64,000 nt of DNA from positions 62,001 to 126,000 of the forward strand of contig NZ_BLJE01000001.1 of the NCBI RefSeq assembly GCF_009811795.1, given 5' to 3'. Shown in pieces: positions 17,426 to 26,274 of this stretch. Source of the stretch: Litoreibacter roseus (GTDB taxonomy: Bacteria > Pseudomonadota > Alphaproteobacteria > Rhodobacterales > Rhodobacteraceae). The position numbers were made by a program, and so were the translations under genes. How positions within the stretch are numbered: position 1 is the first letter of the stretch; every line of letters starts with the position of its first letter. Under the pieces are notes generated by a model. The model was not told the DNA's origin. It saw only the letters and a program-made list of their open reading frames with translations, and made no database searches.

Positions 17426-17698
17426 ATGTCGCGAATGGAAGAGCGTATTGCTGAGGGTCAGAAAATGAAGATGCAGCAAGAGCTGAGCCAGAAAACCGAA
17501 GACGCCTTGGCATCGATTGAGTACAGCGAACGCCGGTCAGAGGCTGGTGGCTACGCCGTGATCGCCGGTGCTATGTCCTATGGCGATGCCTCTTTGGGGG
17601 ATGGATTGTTCGCGAAAGCCTCCAGCGCTGCGAAATGGTTTTGCATCTGGATGGCGATGATTATCCCGGTCTACCTGTTCTGGGCCGTGGTGTTTTAA
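17426..17698 (+). CDS. Small unknown protein with C-terminal membrane helix
   Basis: This 90-residue protein starts MSRMEERIAEGQKMKMQQEL, a charged and possibly coiled-coil region, and ends with one hydrophobic helix (FCIWMAMIIPVYLFWAVVF). It is probably tail-anchored in the inner membrane. The start at 17426 is preferred because GGAGG lies 10 bp upstream; the ATG at 17417 is too close to it. Its last 4 bp overlap the end of the convergent next gene. I do not recognise the family. Confidence 0.55.
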   Translation: MSRMEERIAEGQKMKMQQELSQKTEDALASIEYSERRSEAGGYAVIAGAMSYGDASLGDGLFAKASSAAKWFCIWMAMIIPVYLFWAVVF

Positions 17699-17970
17699 GC
17701 GACTTTCGATCGCTCTATCTCGTCCGTCTGATCGTCCGGAACATCCTGTTCAATGTAGCCAAGTTCTTGCGACCATTCAGAAATCTGAACCTCAAGGCTT
17801 TTTGGCTGCGGTCTTTGACGTGGGATCAGCAGGGTCGTCACGACAGCTGTTCCACCAATGGCCACGTAGACCAGTGTGGCATCGGAAAATCCAAGACCGA
17901 ACAGCAGGACGGACAGCACCGCCACAACGCTTCCCAAGACACCGCCTATCACAATAGCAATCACGCCCAT
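17695..17970 (-). CDS. Small unknown membrane protein with two helices
   Basis: The 91-residue protein has two hydrophobic stretches (about 3-26 and 32-49), then a soluble acidic tail (SLEVQISEWSQELGYIEQD). It looks like a small inner-membrane protein with a cytoplasmic tail. It is convergent with, and overlaps by 4 bp, the preceding small membrane protein gene. No family is recognised. Confidence 0.55.
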   Translation of the reverse strand: MGVIAIVIGGVLGSVVAVLSVLLFGLGFSDATLVYVAIGGTAVVTTLLIPRQRPQPKSLEVQISEWSQELGYIEQDVPDDQTDEIERSKVA

Positions 17971-18202
17971 TTCCTTTGCCTTCCTCGACTTAACCCAAGG
18001 ACAGCATCGGTCAGAAAAGCTTACGAAATGTTAAGATTGCCTAATGGCAGTGGATTTTCCGCGTGATTTTGCCGAAAATTCGCACGGGTTTCCCAAGATA
18101 TGGCCCGCATCACAGGCCTGTCCGCTAGATTTTGCGGGAATGAGGCGGGCGCGCGGGGCGCGCCGGCCGAGTGCTTCTCAGCAAAGCTGAACCGACTGGC
18201 GC

Positions 18203-18409
18203 TTAGGCCAGAACGATGTTGGTCGCGCTTTCGCGTCCGTCACGGCCATCTTCGATGTCGAAGGTGACTTTCTGGTTGTCTTCCAACGTGCTGAGGCCAG
18301 CGCGTTCCAGGGCAGAGATGTGCACGAACACGTCCTTGCTGCCGCCGTCGGGTGCAATAAAACCAAAGCCTTTGGTGGGGTTAAACCATTTCACGGTGCC
18401 TGTGGCCAT
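18203..18409 (-). CDS. cspA: Cold shock domain protein
   Basis: The 68-residue protein is a single cold-shock domain that binds single-stranded RNA and DNA and melts mRNA structure. It begins [20 protein letters not shown] (RNP1 core KGFGFI), then DVFVHIS (RNP2) and ends SATNIVLA. The start is placed at 18409, with GGAGA upstream; the open frame upstream of it codes nothing recognisable. The 284 bp gap before the divergent BrnA-like gene probably includes a long 5' leader, common for csp genes. Confidence 0.95.
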   Translation of the reverse strand: MATGTVKWFNPTKGFGFIAPDGGSKDVFVHISALERAGLSTLEDNQKVTFDIEDGRDGRESATNIVLA

Positions 18410-18577
18410 CCGAGTGTCTCCATTATCAATGCTGCCCGCGGAGGTGCGGCAGCCCGGCGTGGTCGGTCTGGATCGAAGGACTGACAGCCGTAAGGGAGGC
18501 AGTGGGTCGAAAAAGGCAAACGTAGCCCCACGCATATGGCCCTTCGCCGGGCGTATGTAAAGGGCCAGCGCATCGGA

Positions 18578-18616
18578 TCGGACCTGCGTCGGACTTTTAT
18601 CGGACATCCATCGGAC
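18578..18616. repeat. Four TCGGAC repeats spaced exactly 11 bp
   Basis: TCGGAC occurs at 18578, 18589, 18600 and 18611, each 11 bp from the last, with TCGGAT overlapping just upstream at 18573. The spacers are not conserved. The array lies in the gap between divergent cspA and the BrnA-like gene. One-turn spacing puts all copies on one face of the helix, as expected of a cooperative binding site. Confidence 0.7.
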
Positions 18617-18693
18617 CGTCCGCGCGCTGGGTTTTGACGGTTTTAACCCCGCCTGCGGCAAAAGGGGCGCGCATCTTTCCAAGGGACAGCCCC

Positions 18694-19077
18694 ATGACGA
18701 CACCACGCCTGACCAAAGCCCAACGCATCGCCCGCGACAAACTGAATGAATATCTGTGGCATGCGTCGAACGAGGCCGAGATCACGGTGGCCCTGCGCCA
18801 GGAAGTGCCGGAGGCGTGGTACCGGCTGGAGAAGGATCTGGACGTGGCCGAGAAGAAGGTGAAGGTCACGCTGATGCTGGATGAGAGCGTGGCGAAGTTT
18901 TTCCGGGGCATGGGCGCGGGCTATCAGGCGCGGATCAACCGGATCCTGGGCACATGGGCGCAGATGAAGATCATGGGCGCGCTGGAGTGGGAGGCCAAGC
19001 TCGATGAGATCCTGTCCGAGGGCGTGCGGGCGAAACAGGCCGACGGCAAGCTGCGCCGCGCGGCGGAGGAGGGCTGA
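18694..19077 (+). CDS. BrnA-antitoxin-like DNA-binding protein
   Basis: The 127-residue protein has a C-terminal segment [20 protein letters not shown] followed by [11 protein letters not shown]. This is the ribbon-helix-helix pattern of the BrnA antitoxin family (usually LRLD..V..WF...G.GYQ.RIN). No brnT toxin is adjacent, so this is an orphan or a regulator that borrowed the fold. AAGGGA lies 7 bp before the ATG at 18694; the frame is open 20 codons further. The 11-bp-phased TCGGAC repeats directly upstream are a plausible target for it. Confidence 0.65.
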   Translation: MTTPRLTKAQRIARDKLNEYLWHASNEAEITVALRQEVPEAWYRLEKDLDVAEKKVKVTLMLDESVAKFFRGMGAGYQARINRILGTWAQMKIMGALEWEAKLDEILSEGVRAKQADGKLRRAAEEG

Positions 19078-19083
19078 GCAGGC

Positions 19084-19323
19084 TCAGGTCCCCGACAACT
19101 TCGCGGCGATCCGGTCCTTGAGGCGCATCCGTTCCTTGCGAAGCTCTTCCTCGCGAAACTGATCGCACGGCTCCACATTGGTTTCAGCGCGATGCACGGC
19201 GCGATTGACCTCGTGATAAGTGTCAAAGAGACGCTGGAACTCACCGTCGGTCATCTTCAATGTCCGGATCTGATCGGTCTTGTCCGGAAATTCTTCGTGT
19301 AGCTCGTGTGGGGTATGGGACAT
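19084..19323 (-). CDS. YdcH/DUF465 family small protein
   Basis: The 79-residue protein resembles the YdcH (DUF465) family: short, all-helical and highly charged, with the pattern LKMTDGEFQRLFDTYHEVN, then a second helix LRKERMRLKDRIAAKL. The role of the family is unknown. The start MSHTPHELHEEF at 19323 is supported by GGAGG just upstream. It ends 6 bp from the stop of the convergent BrnA-like gene. Confidence 0.7.
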   Translation of the reverse strand: MSHTPHELHEEFPDKTDQIRTLKMTDGEFQRLFDTYHEVNRAVHRAETNVEPCDQFREEELRKERMRLKDRIAAKLSGT

Positions 19324-19408
19324 GGGGCCTCCGTTCGTGTTCGGGCGGACCATGGAAGGTGTCAGTGGGGGCGGCGTTGATTTGGATCAAAAGGGGGGGC
19401 GCTGCAGG

Positions 19409-20092
19409 TCATTCAAGTCGCATTTTGAAGATGTGAAATCCGTCACATTGGGTCATGCCCTGCATGGACACGGACAATTCCGCAAGGTTGTGCTCATAGA
19501 AGCTGCGATAGTTCATGCGGGGGATTTGGAAGATGTCTGCTAGACGCTGATCGAGGAACCGGTCCTGATCCTCGCCAAAAAGCTTCTTCAGGTCGGTGTG
19601 CGCCCCGAGAATTGCGACCGTAACATCGGCGGATTTCAGACCTTGCGAAGGCAGGCCGGGAGACAGATCTGATCGCACAGCCACATCCGCAATCCAGGTG
19701 TCCCAGCGAAAGGCAAGCGGCACGCGACCAATTTTGTCTTCGGGAATAGCGTTAGCCGTAATGACCTCGGCGTACCAGTCGTCATACGTCACCACGCGAA
19801 AGCCGGAACATGACACGTTTTCCATCGGCGTCTCTGCTTTGCGATCCACGGCGCGCAAGGCGAGTTCGGCGGTCAGGCTCGCTGTATCAATGTCGGTATA
19901 TTGCCGTGCGCGCCGCTCAATGATCTCTGATATCGGCGTCTTGGCAAAGCTGACGTAATCCGCGATGAAATCATTGAAAATGATGAGTGGATCGCCTGAT
20001 GGCGTGGCCGGTTGCACCGTAGCGATTAGGAGGAATAAGAGGGTGAGAGGAGATTTGATGGAGTGTATCTTTCGGGTAGACCGATCCAACAT
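19409..20092 (-). CDS. Unknown secreted protein (second gene of a small operon)
   Basis: This 227-residue protein has an N-terminal hydrophobic segment (about 13-30, IKSPLTLLFLLIATVQPATP) that may be a signal peptide or anchor. The mature part has two cysteines (in VSCSGFRVVTYDDWY and MTQCDGFHIF) that could form a disulfide. I do not recognise a domain. It begins 3 bp after the stop of the upstream secreted protein gene on the same strand, so they are probably co-transcribed. Codon and base usage are less GC-rich than the neighbouring core genes. Confidence 0.6.
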   Translation of the reverse strand: MLDRSTRKIHSIKSPLTLLFLLIATVQPATPSGDPLIIFNDFIADYVSFAKTPISEIIERRARQYTDIDTASLTAELALRAVDRKAETPMENVSCSGFRVVTYDDWYAEVITANAIPEDKIGRVPLAFRWDTWIADVAVRSDLSPGLPSQGLKSADVTVAILGAHTDLKKLFGEDQDRFLDQRLADIFQIPRMNYRSFYEHNLAELSVSMQGMTQCDGFHIFKMRLE

Positions 20093-20095
20093 GTT

Positions 20096-20695
20096 CTATC
20101 TCCTTTCTATCAAAGTCGCGAAAATGTCTCCGATGGATTTTCGCCAATCGGCAGCGTCGACACCTTCTAGGTCTTCGTAAGTAAAATACCACAGGGCGAC
20201 GGCAAAACACTGGTACACACGTTCAGGATTATCATAGCTGTCGTTATGGACCGTTAAAAACAACCGACCTGCGTTTGAAAAGTCAAATGTCTGAATGTAG
20301 CATTCATCCGTTTCCGTAGGGGTATTGAGTACTTTTTCCTGAGCTTCCGGTGTAAGCATGTATATCGCATCCCGGGTCACTCGGCGGCCAGAAATATAGC
20401 CTTCGCCGGCCGAAAATATGAAGTTAAAGCGCCTAGATACTACGCGTCCGTTCACATCGGACACACTGCCAGAGTTCAAAACTTGATAGGTTGTCAGGAT
20501 TGCGCCCATGTATTCCTGTGTTATTCCATCGCTGATCCTTAGGGCGGGTACAATTTTCTTGAGTTCTATCTCTTCGGTGTTGGTTTGCGCTTCTGCCAGC
20601 GCACTTCCGAGCGTAGATATGAGGATACATGCGCTTAGAAGCACTTTAATAATATAATGGCATTTTGGGTTTGATTTGAATGTGCTGAGCCGCAT
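20096..20695 (-). CDS. Unknown secreted protein (first gene of a small operon)
   Basis: The 199-residue protein starts with a Sec-type signal peptide (about residues 14-34, YIIKVLLSACILISTLGSAL then AEA). The mature part contains ELKKIVPALRISDGITQEYM and two cysteines (DECYIQTF and YQCFAVALWYF) which may pair. No family is recognised. It is AT-rich compared with ettA and cspA. Upstream on the same strand is a frameshifted membrane-anchored gene; downstream is a second secreted unknown, together forming an accessory patch. Confidence 0.6.
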   Translation of the reverse strand: MRLSTFKSNPKCHYIIKVLLSACILISTLGSALAEAQTNTEEIELKKIVPALRISDGITQEYMGAILTTYQVLNSGSVSDVNGRVVSRRFNFIFSAGEGYISGRRVTRDAIYMLTPEAQEKVLNTPTETDECYIQTFDFSNAGRLFLTVHNDSYDNPERVYQCFAVALWYFTYEDLEGVDAADWRKSIGDIFATLIERR

Positions 20696-20720
20696 GATTT
20701 GAACCTGTATTTTCCTACTA

Positions 20721-21076
20721 TTATACCGCTTTATAAATGAGCCTTAGATCTTTTCGCATCGCGTTTAATAGCTGCGTTTCACCGAGTTCCCTGTCTTTAC
20801 TTCCAGCAAATGACAATTTGAAATTTTCCAGAGCCACCATAAAATTTCGAGACGCGACTAGCTTGCAGCGCATCTCCCAGTATCTCACGTTCAGTCTCGC
20901 ATCATGAGAATTTTTGGGCACACGGTGATATGCATCCAAAAAACCAACGTAGGCAGTCTTCTTTCTTCGAATATGCGTACATTGGATCGGTCTGTCCGCC
21001 CTAGTACCCATTGTACAAAGACTGTCAGAATTGACCCGATTGCGAAGAAGGAAATCGAGGTTTCCAAGTATTTCAT
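20721..21076 (-). pseudogene. Small membrane-anchored protein gene split by a frameshift
   Basis: Two overlapping minus-strand frames read as one protein. The first (from 21076) begins MKYLETSISFFAIGSILTVF with a membrane helix and reaches VRIFEERR. The second carries on as KTAYVGFLDAYHRVPKNSHD to a stop at 20721. Adding one A in the AGAAAGAAGA tract near 20957-20966 joins them to an anchor plus helical domain of about 118 residues. The simplest reading is a one-base deletion, so the gene is broken, unless it is a sequencing error or programmed frameshift. Family unknown. Confidence 0.6.
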
Positions 21077-21167
21077 TTGCAGTCTCGGATTAATATTAAT
21101 TTGAAATTGGGTTTACCCCCTACCCACTAATGCTTCTGGTGTGCAAATTGCACCGGGTGCCGCTCTC

Positions 21168-21225
21168 GTCGCTTTTCGATGAAAAGCGACTGCCGCGCAC
21201 GCGTCGCGTTGGAGGCAACGCGACG
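21168..21225. terminator. Two tandem perfect hairpins just after ettA
   Basis: The first hairpin pairs GTCGCTTTTC with GAAAAGCGAC (21168-21190) around a 3-base loop. The second pairs CGTCGCGTTG with CAACGCGACG (21202-21225) around GAGG. The second ends 2 bp from the ettA stop codon, so it would form right after the ettA message. Neither is followed by a run of T, so termination is possible but unproven; they may be a repeated palindromic element. Confidence 0.5.
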
Positions 21226-21226
21226 G

Positions 21227-22882
21227 TTACCTCGCAAATTTCTTGTATTTTACCCGTTTGGGCTCGACGGCATCGGGGCCCAGTCTCCGGATTTTGTCTT
21301 CTTCATAGGCTTCGAAATTGCCCTCGAACCACTCCACATGGGCTTCGCCTTCAAAGGCTAAGATATGCGTGCAGAGCCGGTCGAGGAAGAACCGGTCGTG
21401 GGAGATAATGACAGCGCAGCCCGCGAAGTTTTCCAGCGCGTCTTCGAGCGCGCGCAGGGTTTCGACGTCCAGATCGTTGGTCGGCTCATCGAGCAGCAGG
21501 ACGTTGCCGCCGGATTTGAGCAGTTTGGCCATGTGGACGCGGTTGCGCTCGCCCCCTGACAGAAGCCCCACTTTCTTTTGCTGGTCGCCGCCCTTGAAGT
21601 TGAAGGCGGAGCAATAGGCGCGGGAGTTCATTTGCGCGTCGCCCAACTGGATGATCTCGCCGCCGTCGGAGATCTCTTCCCAGACAGTCTTGTCGGCGCC
21701 GAGTGCATCGCGGGACTGGTCGACATAGCTCAGTTCCACCGTGTCGCCGTATTCCAGCGTGCCTTCGTCGGGCTGTTCCTGCCCCGTCAGCATCCGGAAC
21801 AGCGTGGACTTGCCCGCGCCGTTGGGACCGATCACGCCCACAATGCCGCCGGGCGGCAGGGAGAAGCTGAGATCCTCGATCAGAAGTTTATCGCCGTAGC
21901 CTTTCTTGAGGTTCTCCAGCTCGATCACCTTGGAGCCCAGACGCGGCCCGTTGGGGATGATGATCTGGGCGCGGGCCAGTTTCTCGCGCTCGGATTGGCC
22001 GGCCATCTCTTCGTAGGCCTGAATCCGGGCCTTGGATTTCGCCTGCCGGGCCTTGGCGCCCGCGCGGATCCATTCCAGTTCGCGCTCCAGCGTCTTTTGC
22101 TGGGCCTTGTCCTCCTTAGCCTCGCGCTCCAGCCGTTTGGCCTTCTGTTCCAGCCACGCGGAGTAGTTGCCCTCGTACGGGATGCCGCGACCCCGGTCCA
22201 ATTCGAGGATCCAGCCTGTGATGTCATCCAGGAAATAGCGGTCGTGGGTGACGATCAGAATGGTGCCCTTGTAGTCGATCAGATGCTTTTGTAGCCACGC
22301 GATGGTCTCGGCATCGAGGTGGTTGGTCGGCTCGTCCAGGAGCAGCATGTCGGGCTGTTCCAGCAGCAATTTGCAAAGCGCGACGCGGCGAGCTTCCCCG
22401 CCCGATAGGTTCTCGGGCATGGCGTCATCGGGAGGGCAGCGCAGGGCCTCCATCGCGATGTCGATCTGGGCGTCGAGGTCCCACAGGTTCTGGCTGTCGA
22501 TCTCGTCCTGCAGCTTGCCCATCTCCTCGGCGGTCTCGTCCGAGTAGTTCATGGCCAGCTCGTTGTAGCGGTCGAGGATGTCTTTCTTGGCCTTGACCCC
22601 CAGCATCACGTTTTCCCGCACGGTCATGGCCTGTTCAAGATGCGGCTCCTGCGGAAGATAGCCCACATGCGCGCCCTCCGCGGCCCAGGCTTCCCCGGTG
22701 AAATCCGTGTCGATCCCGGCCATGATCTTCATCAGCGTGGATTTACCCGCGCCGTTGACACCCACAACGCCGATCTTGACGCCGGGCAGAAAGCTCAGGC
22801 GGATGTTTTCAAAGCATTTTTTACCACCGGGATAGGTCTTCGAGACACCATCCATGTGATAGACATATTGATAGGCAGCCAT
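21227..22882 (-). CDS. ettA: Energy-dependent translational throttle protein EttA (ABC-F)
   Basis: EttA is a cytoplasmic ABC-F ATPase that binds the ribosomal E site and gates entry into elongation according to the ATP/ADP ratio. The 551-residue length matches E. coli EttA (555). It has two ABC domains: Walker A GVNGAGKST with signature LSGGEARR, and GPNGAGKST with signature LSGGERNR. Between them lies a charged linker (EQKAKRLEREAKEDKAQQK) that contacts tRNA. Walker B motifs are MLLLDEPTNHLD and VLLLDEPTNDLD. The start MAAYQYVYHMDGVSKTYPGG at 22882 fits the family; open frame further upstream is noise. Confidence 0.95.
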   Translation of the reverse strand: MAAYQYVYHMDGVSKTYPGGKKCFENIRLSFLPGVKIGVVGVNGAGKSTLMKIMAGIDTDFTGEAWAAEGAHVGYLPQEPHLEQAMTVRENVMLGVKAKKDILDRYNELAMNYSDETAEEMGKLQDEIDSQNLWDLDAQIDIAMEALRCPPDDAMPENLSGGEARRVALCKLLLEQPDMLLLDEPTNHLDAETIAWLQKHLIDYKGTILIVTHDRYFLDDITGWILELDRGRGIPYEGNYSAWLEQKAKRLEREAKEDKAQQKTLERELEWIRAGAKARQAKSKARIQAYEEMAGQSEREKLARAQIIIPNGPRLGSKVIELENLKKGYGDKLLIEDLSFSLPPGGIVGVIGPNGAGKSTLFRMLTGQEQPDEGTLEYGDTVELSYVDQSRDALGADKTVWEEISDGGEIIQLGDAQMNSRAYCSAFNFKGGDQQKKVGLLSGGERNRVHMAKLLKSGGNVLLLDEPTNDLDVETLRALEDALENFAGCAVIISHDRFFLDRLCTHILAFEGEAHVEWFEGNFEAYEEDKIRRLGPDAVEPKRVKYKKFAR

Positions 22883-22953
22883 GTGGATCATCCCTTTATG
22901 TTTGGCACTTGATAGCGGGCGGCGTCCTGGGGGGCAATCGGGACTTGGCGCGG

Positions 22954-22968
22954 TTAAACCGCCCTTAA
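22954..22968 (+). promoter_or_regulatory. Perfect CtrA full site upstream of the chemoreceptor gene
   Basis: TTAA (22954-22957), seven bases, then TTAA (22965-22968) matches the alphaproteobacterial CtrA consensus TTAA-N7-TTAA. It lies 53 bp before the chemoreceptor start codon. CtrA activates motility and chemotaxis genes in Rhodobacterales, so the location makes sense. Confidence 0.6.
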
Positions 22969-23021
22969 GACCTGTGGTGCAATGGTCCGCCAGACACGAA
23001 TGACATGCGGAAAACCAATCG

Positions 23022-25463
23022 ATGCAGTGGCCCAAACTCTCTGCCAGCCCCAGACTTGCGCGCGCGCTGGCATGGCGACCGAATTTGCCAGATCGGGTGA
23101 CGGCCATCCTACCGAAAAATCTGCCGATTTCGGTGAAGATGCCGTTGGGGATTGCGCTGTTGTGCCTGACCGTCGCCGGGGCGACGGCATTCCATAGTTA
23201 TTTCAAGTCGTCGTCGGTGATCCGGGATCAGACGATCGCCCGCTTTGAGTTGATGCTCGATGACCGGAAAGACGCGCTGGAAAGCTGGCTGTTCCAGCTC
23301 AGCCGCAACACGCTGGCGCTTGCGAAAAGCCGGTTTACCCGCGCGGCGACGATGCGTTTTATCGATACGTGGGATGATTTCGGCGCGGATGCGGGCCGTC
23401 ATGTGCGCGAGTGGTATCAGGTGAAAAACCCGCACCCGCTCGGCGCGCGCGAGATGTTCAACGAAGCCGAAGACAAGAGCCGCTACTCCACCGTTCACGA
23501 GCGCTACCATAACGATTTTGCGGATTTGCGGACGGGGTTTGCCTATGATGAGATCTTCCTCGTCGATCGACGCGGTTATGTGATTTATTCGGTCACCAAG
23601 CAGGATTCCTTCGGCACCAATGTTTTCGAGGGGCCTTACGCGGACAGCGGTCTGGCGACGGCCGTTCGCGATGCGCTGAAGCAGGAAGAAGGGCATCTGT
23701 GCTTTGTCGATTTCGACGCATTTGAGGCGCAAGGTGGCGCGTCTGCGGCGTTCATCGCATCCCCGCTCTTTGATCCGCGTGGTGACAAGATCGGGGCTAT
23801 CGTCGTGCAGGTCAGTGAACGGCAGGTGTCCACCATCATGGCAAAGGATGGTGGTCTAGGCAAAACCGGCACTGTCATGATTGTCGGAAAGGACATGCTG
23901 ACGCGGAACGCCAGCCGGCAAGGAGCCGGGTATGACATGCTTCAATCCGTCGAAGGCAGCGAGCAGGTGCGCGCGGCCTTGGCCGGGGAGCGCCGCATTT
24001 TCAGGGATACCCCCGGGCCGCTGGGGCAGTCGGTGCTGGCCGTGACGAACTCGGTCAGCTTCGCCGGAACCACGTGGGGGCTGGTGGCACAGCAGGACGC
24101 GACGGAGGCTTTTGCCAGCATTACGGCCCTGCGCCGCAACCTCATGACGCAGCTGCCAGTAATTGCGATTGTGGTGGGCGTTCTGGGCAGCCTTTTGGCC
24201 CATACGATGACAGGGCGCCTGAAATTTGTGGACAAGGCTCTGCGCAGGCTTGCGCAGGAAGACTACGACATTGATATCCCGCAATCCGCCGTCAACGATG
24301 AGATCGGACGCATTTCGAAGCAGTTGGAAGATTTGACGTCGAAGCTGAAAATCGCCAAGGAAACCGATGAAGAACTGGCCGTTCAGCGCCACGAACAGGA
24401 CCGCGTGGTCGAGCTTTTGCGGGTGGGTCTCAACAGGTTGGCTGCGGGCGATCTGACGCATAAGATTCGCGACTCCTTTGATCCCAAGCACGAGGTTTTG
24501 CGCAAGGATTTCAACGCCACGGTGGACACGCTGTGCACGGCCATGGATTCGGTGATCGAGCGCGCGCAGACGATCGGAACGGGGGCCAAGAACATCTCCA
24601 ACGCGTCTGACGATCTATCCCAGCGCACGGAAAATCAGGCAGCAACCCTCGAGGAAACGGCGGCGGCCCTGGATGAGTTGACCCAGAGCGTCAAGGATGC
24701 GGCCGACGGGGCCAAGCAGGTTGAGGGGATCGTCGCCAAAGCCCAGCGCAATGCCAGCGACAGCGGCCGGGTGGTGGACGATGCTGTGGCCGCCATGTCC
24801 GAGATCAAGCGCTACTCGGACAGCATCTCGAAAATCATCGGCGTAATCGAGGACATCGCGTTCCAGACAAACCTTCTGGCATTGAATGCAGGTGTCGAGG
24901 CGGCCCGCGCGGGCGATGTTGGCAAAGGCTTCGCTGTTGTGGCCTCCGAAGTGCGGGCGCTGGCGCAGCGGTCGTCGGAATCCGCGAAGGAAATCAAGGC
25001 GCTGATCGATGACAGCTCCTTGCAGGTGGGCCGTGGTGTGGAGCTTGTGGGCGAAACAGGCGAGGCAATCACCAGCATTGTCGATCAGATCACGAATATT
25101 GCTGCCCTTGTCAGCGACATTGCCAGCGGCGCGGTCGAACAATCCTCTGGTCTGGGGGAGATCAACATCGGTGTCACGCAACTTGATCAGGTGACCCAGC
25201 AAAACGCCGCGATGGCAGAAGACGCGACCGCTGCGGGCTTTGCCCTGAATGCCGAGGCGACGCAACTCAATGAATTGATCGCGACCTTCAAGACGAAGGA
25301 CCAAAGCACCAGTGCCCAGTTGATGCAGGACGGAAATGTCGTACCATTTGGTAAGGGCTGGACTGCCGGGACAGATATGACCGGGTCAAAGCCACCCGCC
25401 GCGCCCGAGGCGAAACCGGCTCACCGCAGATCCGAAGACCACGGGATCTGGAAGGATTTCTAG
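23022..25463 (+). CDS. Methyl-accepting chemotaxis protein with CheR-docking tail
   Basis: The 813-residue chemoreceptor has TM1 (about 40-60), a periplasmic sensor of dCache type (about 62-375, with [18 protein letters not shown]-like PAS motif), TM2 (about 378-396), HAMP region(s) to about 520 and a cytoplasmic signalling domain. The hairpin tip includes [20 protein letters not shown] and [13 protein letters not shown]. The last five residues, IWKDF, fit the xWxxF pentapeptide that tethers CheR/CheB. The start at 23022 is uncertain; GTG at 23097 would still leave TM1 intact. A CtrA site lies upstream. No che operon is adjacent. Ligand unknown. Confidence 0.93.
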   Translation: MQWPKLSASPRLARALAWRPNLPDRVTAILPKNLPISVKMPLGIALLCLTVAGATAFHSYFKSSSVIRDQTIARFELMLDDRKDALESWLFQLSRNTLALAKSRFTRAATMRFIDTWDDFGADAGRHVREWYQVKNPHPLGAREMFNEAEDKSRYSTVHERYHNDFADLRTGFAYDEIFLVDRRGYVIYSVTKQDSFGTNVFEGPYADSGLATAVRDALKQEEGHLCFVDFDAFEAQGGASAAFIASPLFDPRGDKIGAIVVQVSERQVSTIMAKDGGLGKTGTVMIVGKDMLTRNASRQGAGYDMLQSVEGSEQVRAALAGERRIFRDTPGPLGQSVLAVTNSVSFAGTTWGLVAQQDATEAFASITALRRNLMTQLPVIAIVVGVLGSLLAHTMTGRLKFVDKALRRLAQEDYDIDIPQSAVNDEIGRISKQLEDLTSKLKIAKETDEELAVQRHEQDRVVELLRVGLNRLAAGDLTHKIRDSFDPKHEVLRKDFNATVDTLCTAMDSVIERAQTIGTGAKNISNASDDLSQRTENQAATLEETAAALDELTQSVKDAADGAKQVEGIVAKAQRNASDSGRVVDDAVAAMSEIKRYSDSISKIIGVIEDIAFQTNLLALNAGVEAARAGDVGKGFAVVASEVRALAQRSSESAKEIKALIDDSSLQVGRGVELVGETGEAITSIVDQITNIAALVSDIASGAVEQSSGLGEINIGVTQLDQVTQQNAAMAEDATAAGFALNAEATQLNELIATFKTKDQSTSAQLMQDGNVVPFGKGWTAGTDMTGSKPPAAPEAKPAHRRSEDHGIWKDF

Positions 25464-25523
25464 GACTATCTGTCTGTAAAAAACGAATTCATCCTAAGCC
25501 AAGCCTCTGCTACGAGCGGATTC

Positions 25524-26138
25524 ATGAAGGTGACGATGAACGGCCTGCGGGCTTGGGATGGTTTGACGGTCGGTTTGCTGGGGGGATCTTTCGATCCGGC
25601 CCATGAGGGTCACGCTCATATCACGCGCGAGGCGTTGAAGCGGTTTTCCCTGGACGCGGTGTGGTGGCTGGTCTCGCCGGGCAATCCCCTGAAACAACGT
25701 GGCCCCGCGAGCTTTGAAAAGCGGCTGGCGGTCGCGCGCCAGGTGATGCAGCACCCCCGCGTCACAGTCACTGACATTGAATACCAGCTGGGCACGGTCT
25801 TCACGTCTCAAACGCTGCGTGCCCTGCGCGAGCGAATGCCTCAGACCCGGCTCGTGTGGCTGATGGGGGCGGACAATCTGGCCAACTTCCATCAGTGGCA
25901 GGGTTGGCACGACATCATTGAAACCGTCCCGATGGGCGTTTTGGCGCGCCCCGGCGACAGGCTGTCGGCCCGTCGGTCGCTGACGGCCCAGCGCTATGCC
26001 CATGCGCGCCTGCCCGGGATCGCCAGTCATATGTTGGCCCGCCAAAATGCGCCCGCCTGGTGCTATATCAACTTACCCCTGAGCGAGCGGTCGTCCTCTG
26101 CCATTCGCGCCGCCGGACAGTGGGACGCTGACACCTAG
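25524..26138 (+). CDS. nadD: Nicotinate-nucleotide adenylyltransferase
   Basis: NadD adenylates nicotinate mononucleotide to deamido-NAD in the cytoplasm, an essential NAD synthesis step. The 204-residue protein shows the nucleotidyltransferase motif [18 protein letters not shown] (GSFDP..xGH), [25 protein letters not shown] and the late SSSAIR motif. A start a few codons downstream (MNGLRAWDG) is possible. It lies 60 bp after the chemoreceptor gene and upstream of a PBP4-type carboxypeptidase on the same strand. Confidence 0.94.
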   Translation: MKVTMNGLRAWDGLTVGLLGGSFDPAHEGHAHITREALKRFSLDAVWWLVSPGNPLKQRGPASFEKRLAVARQVMQHPRVTVTDIEYQLGTVFTSQTLRALRERMPQTRLVWLMGADNLANFHQWQGWHDIIETVPMGVLARPGDRLSARRSLTAQRYAHARLPGIASHMLARQNAPAWCYINLPLSERSSSAIRAAGQWDADT

Positions 26139-26274
26139 CCAATCATCAGCCACTGGACCGCGCAAACCGGTACACCCGTTCGCCCGGCAAAGCGCCGATT
26201 TCAAAGCCACAGAGCATAGATGCCGCGGCGAACACCGCTTGCCACGTCCCCGACGTTGGGCGATGGTCTGCCCC

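Noticed and set aside
18694-19077. BrnT-BrnA toxin-antitoxin system
   Set aside because: Only the BrnA-like part is seen. Neither neighbour has a BrnT-type RNase sequence.
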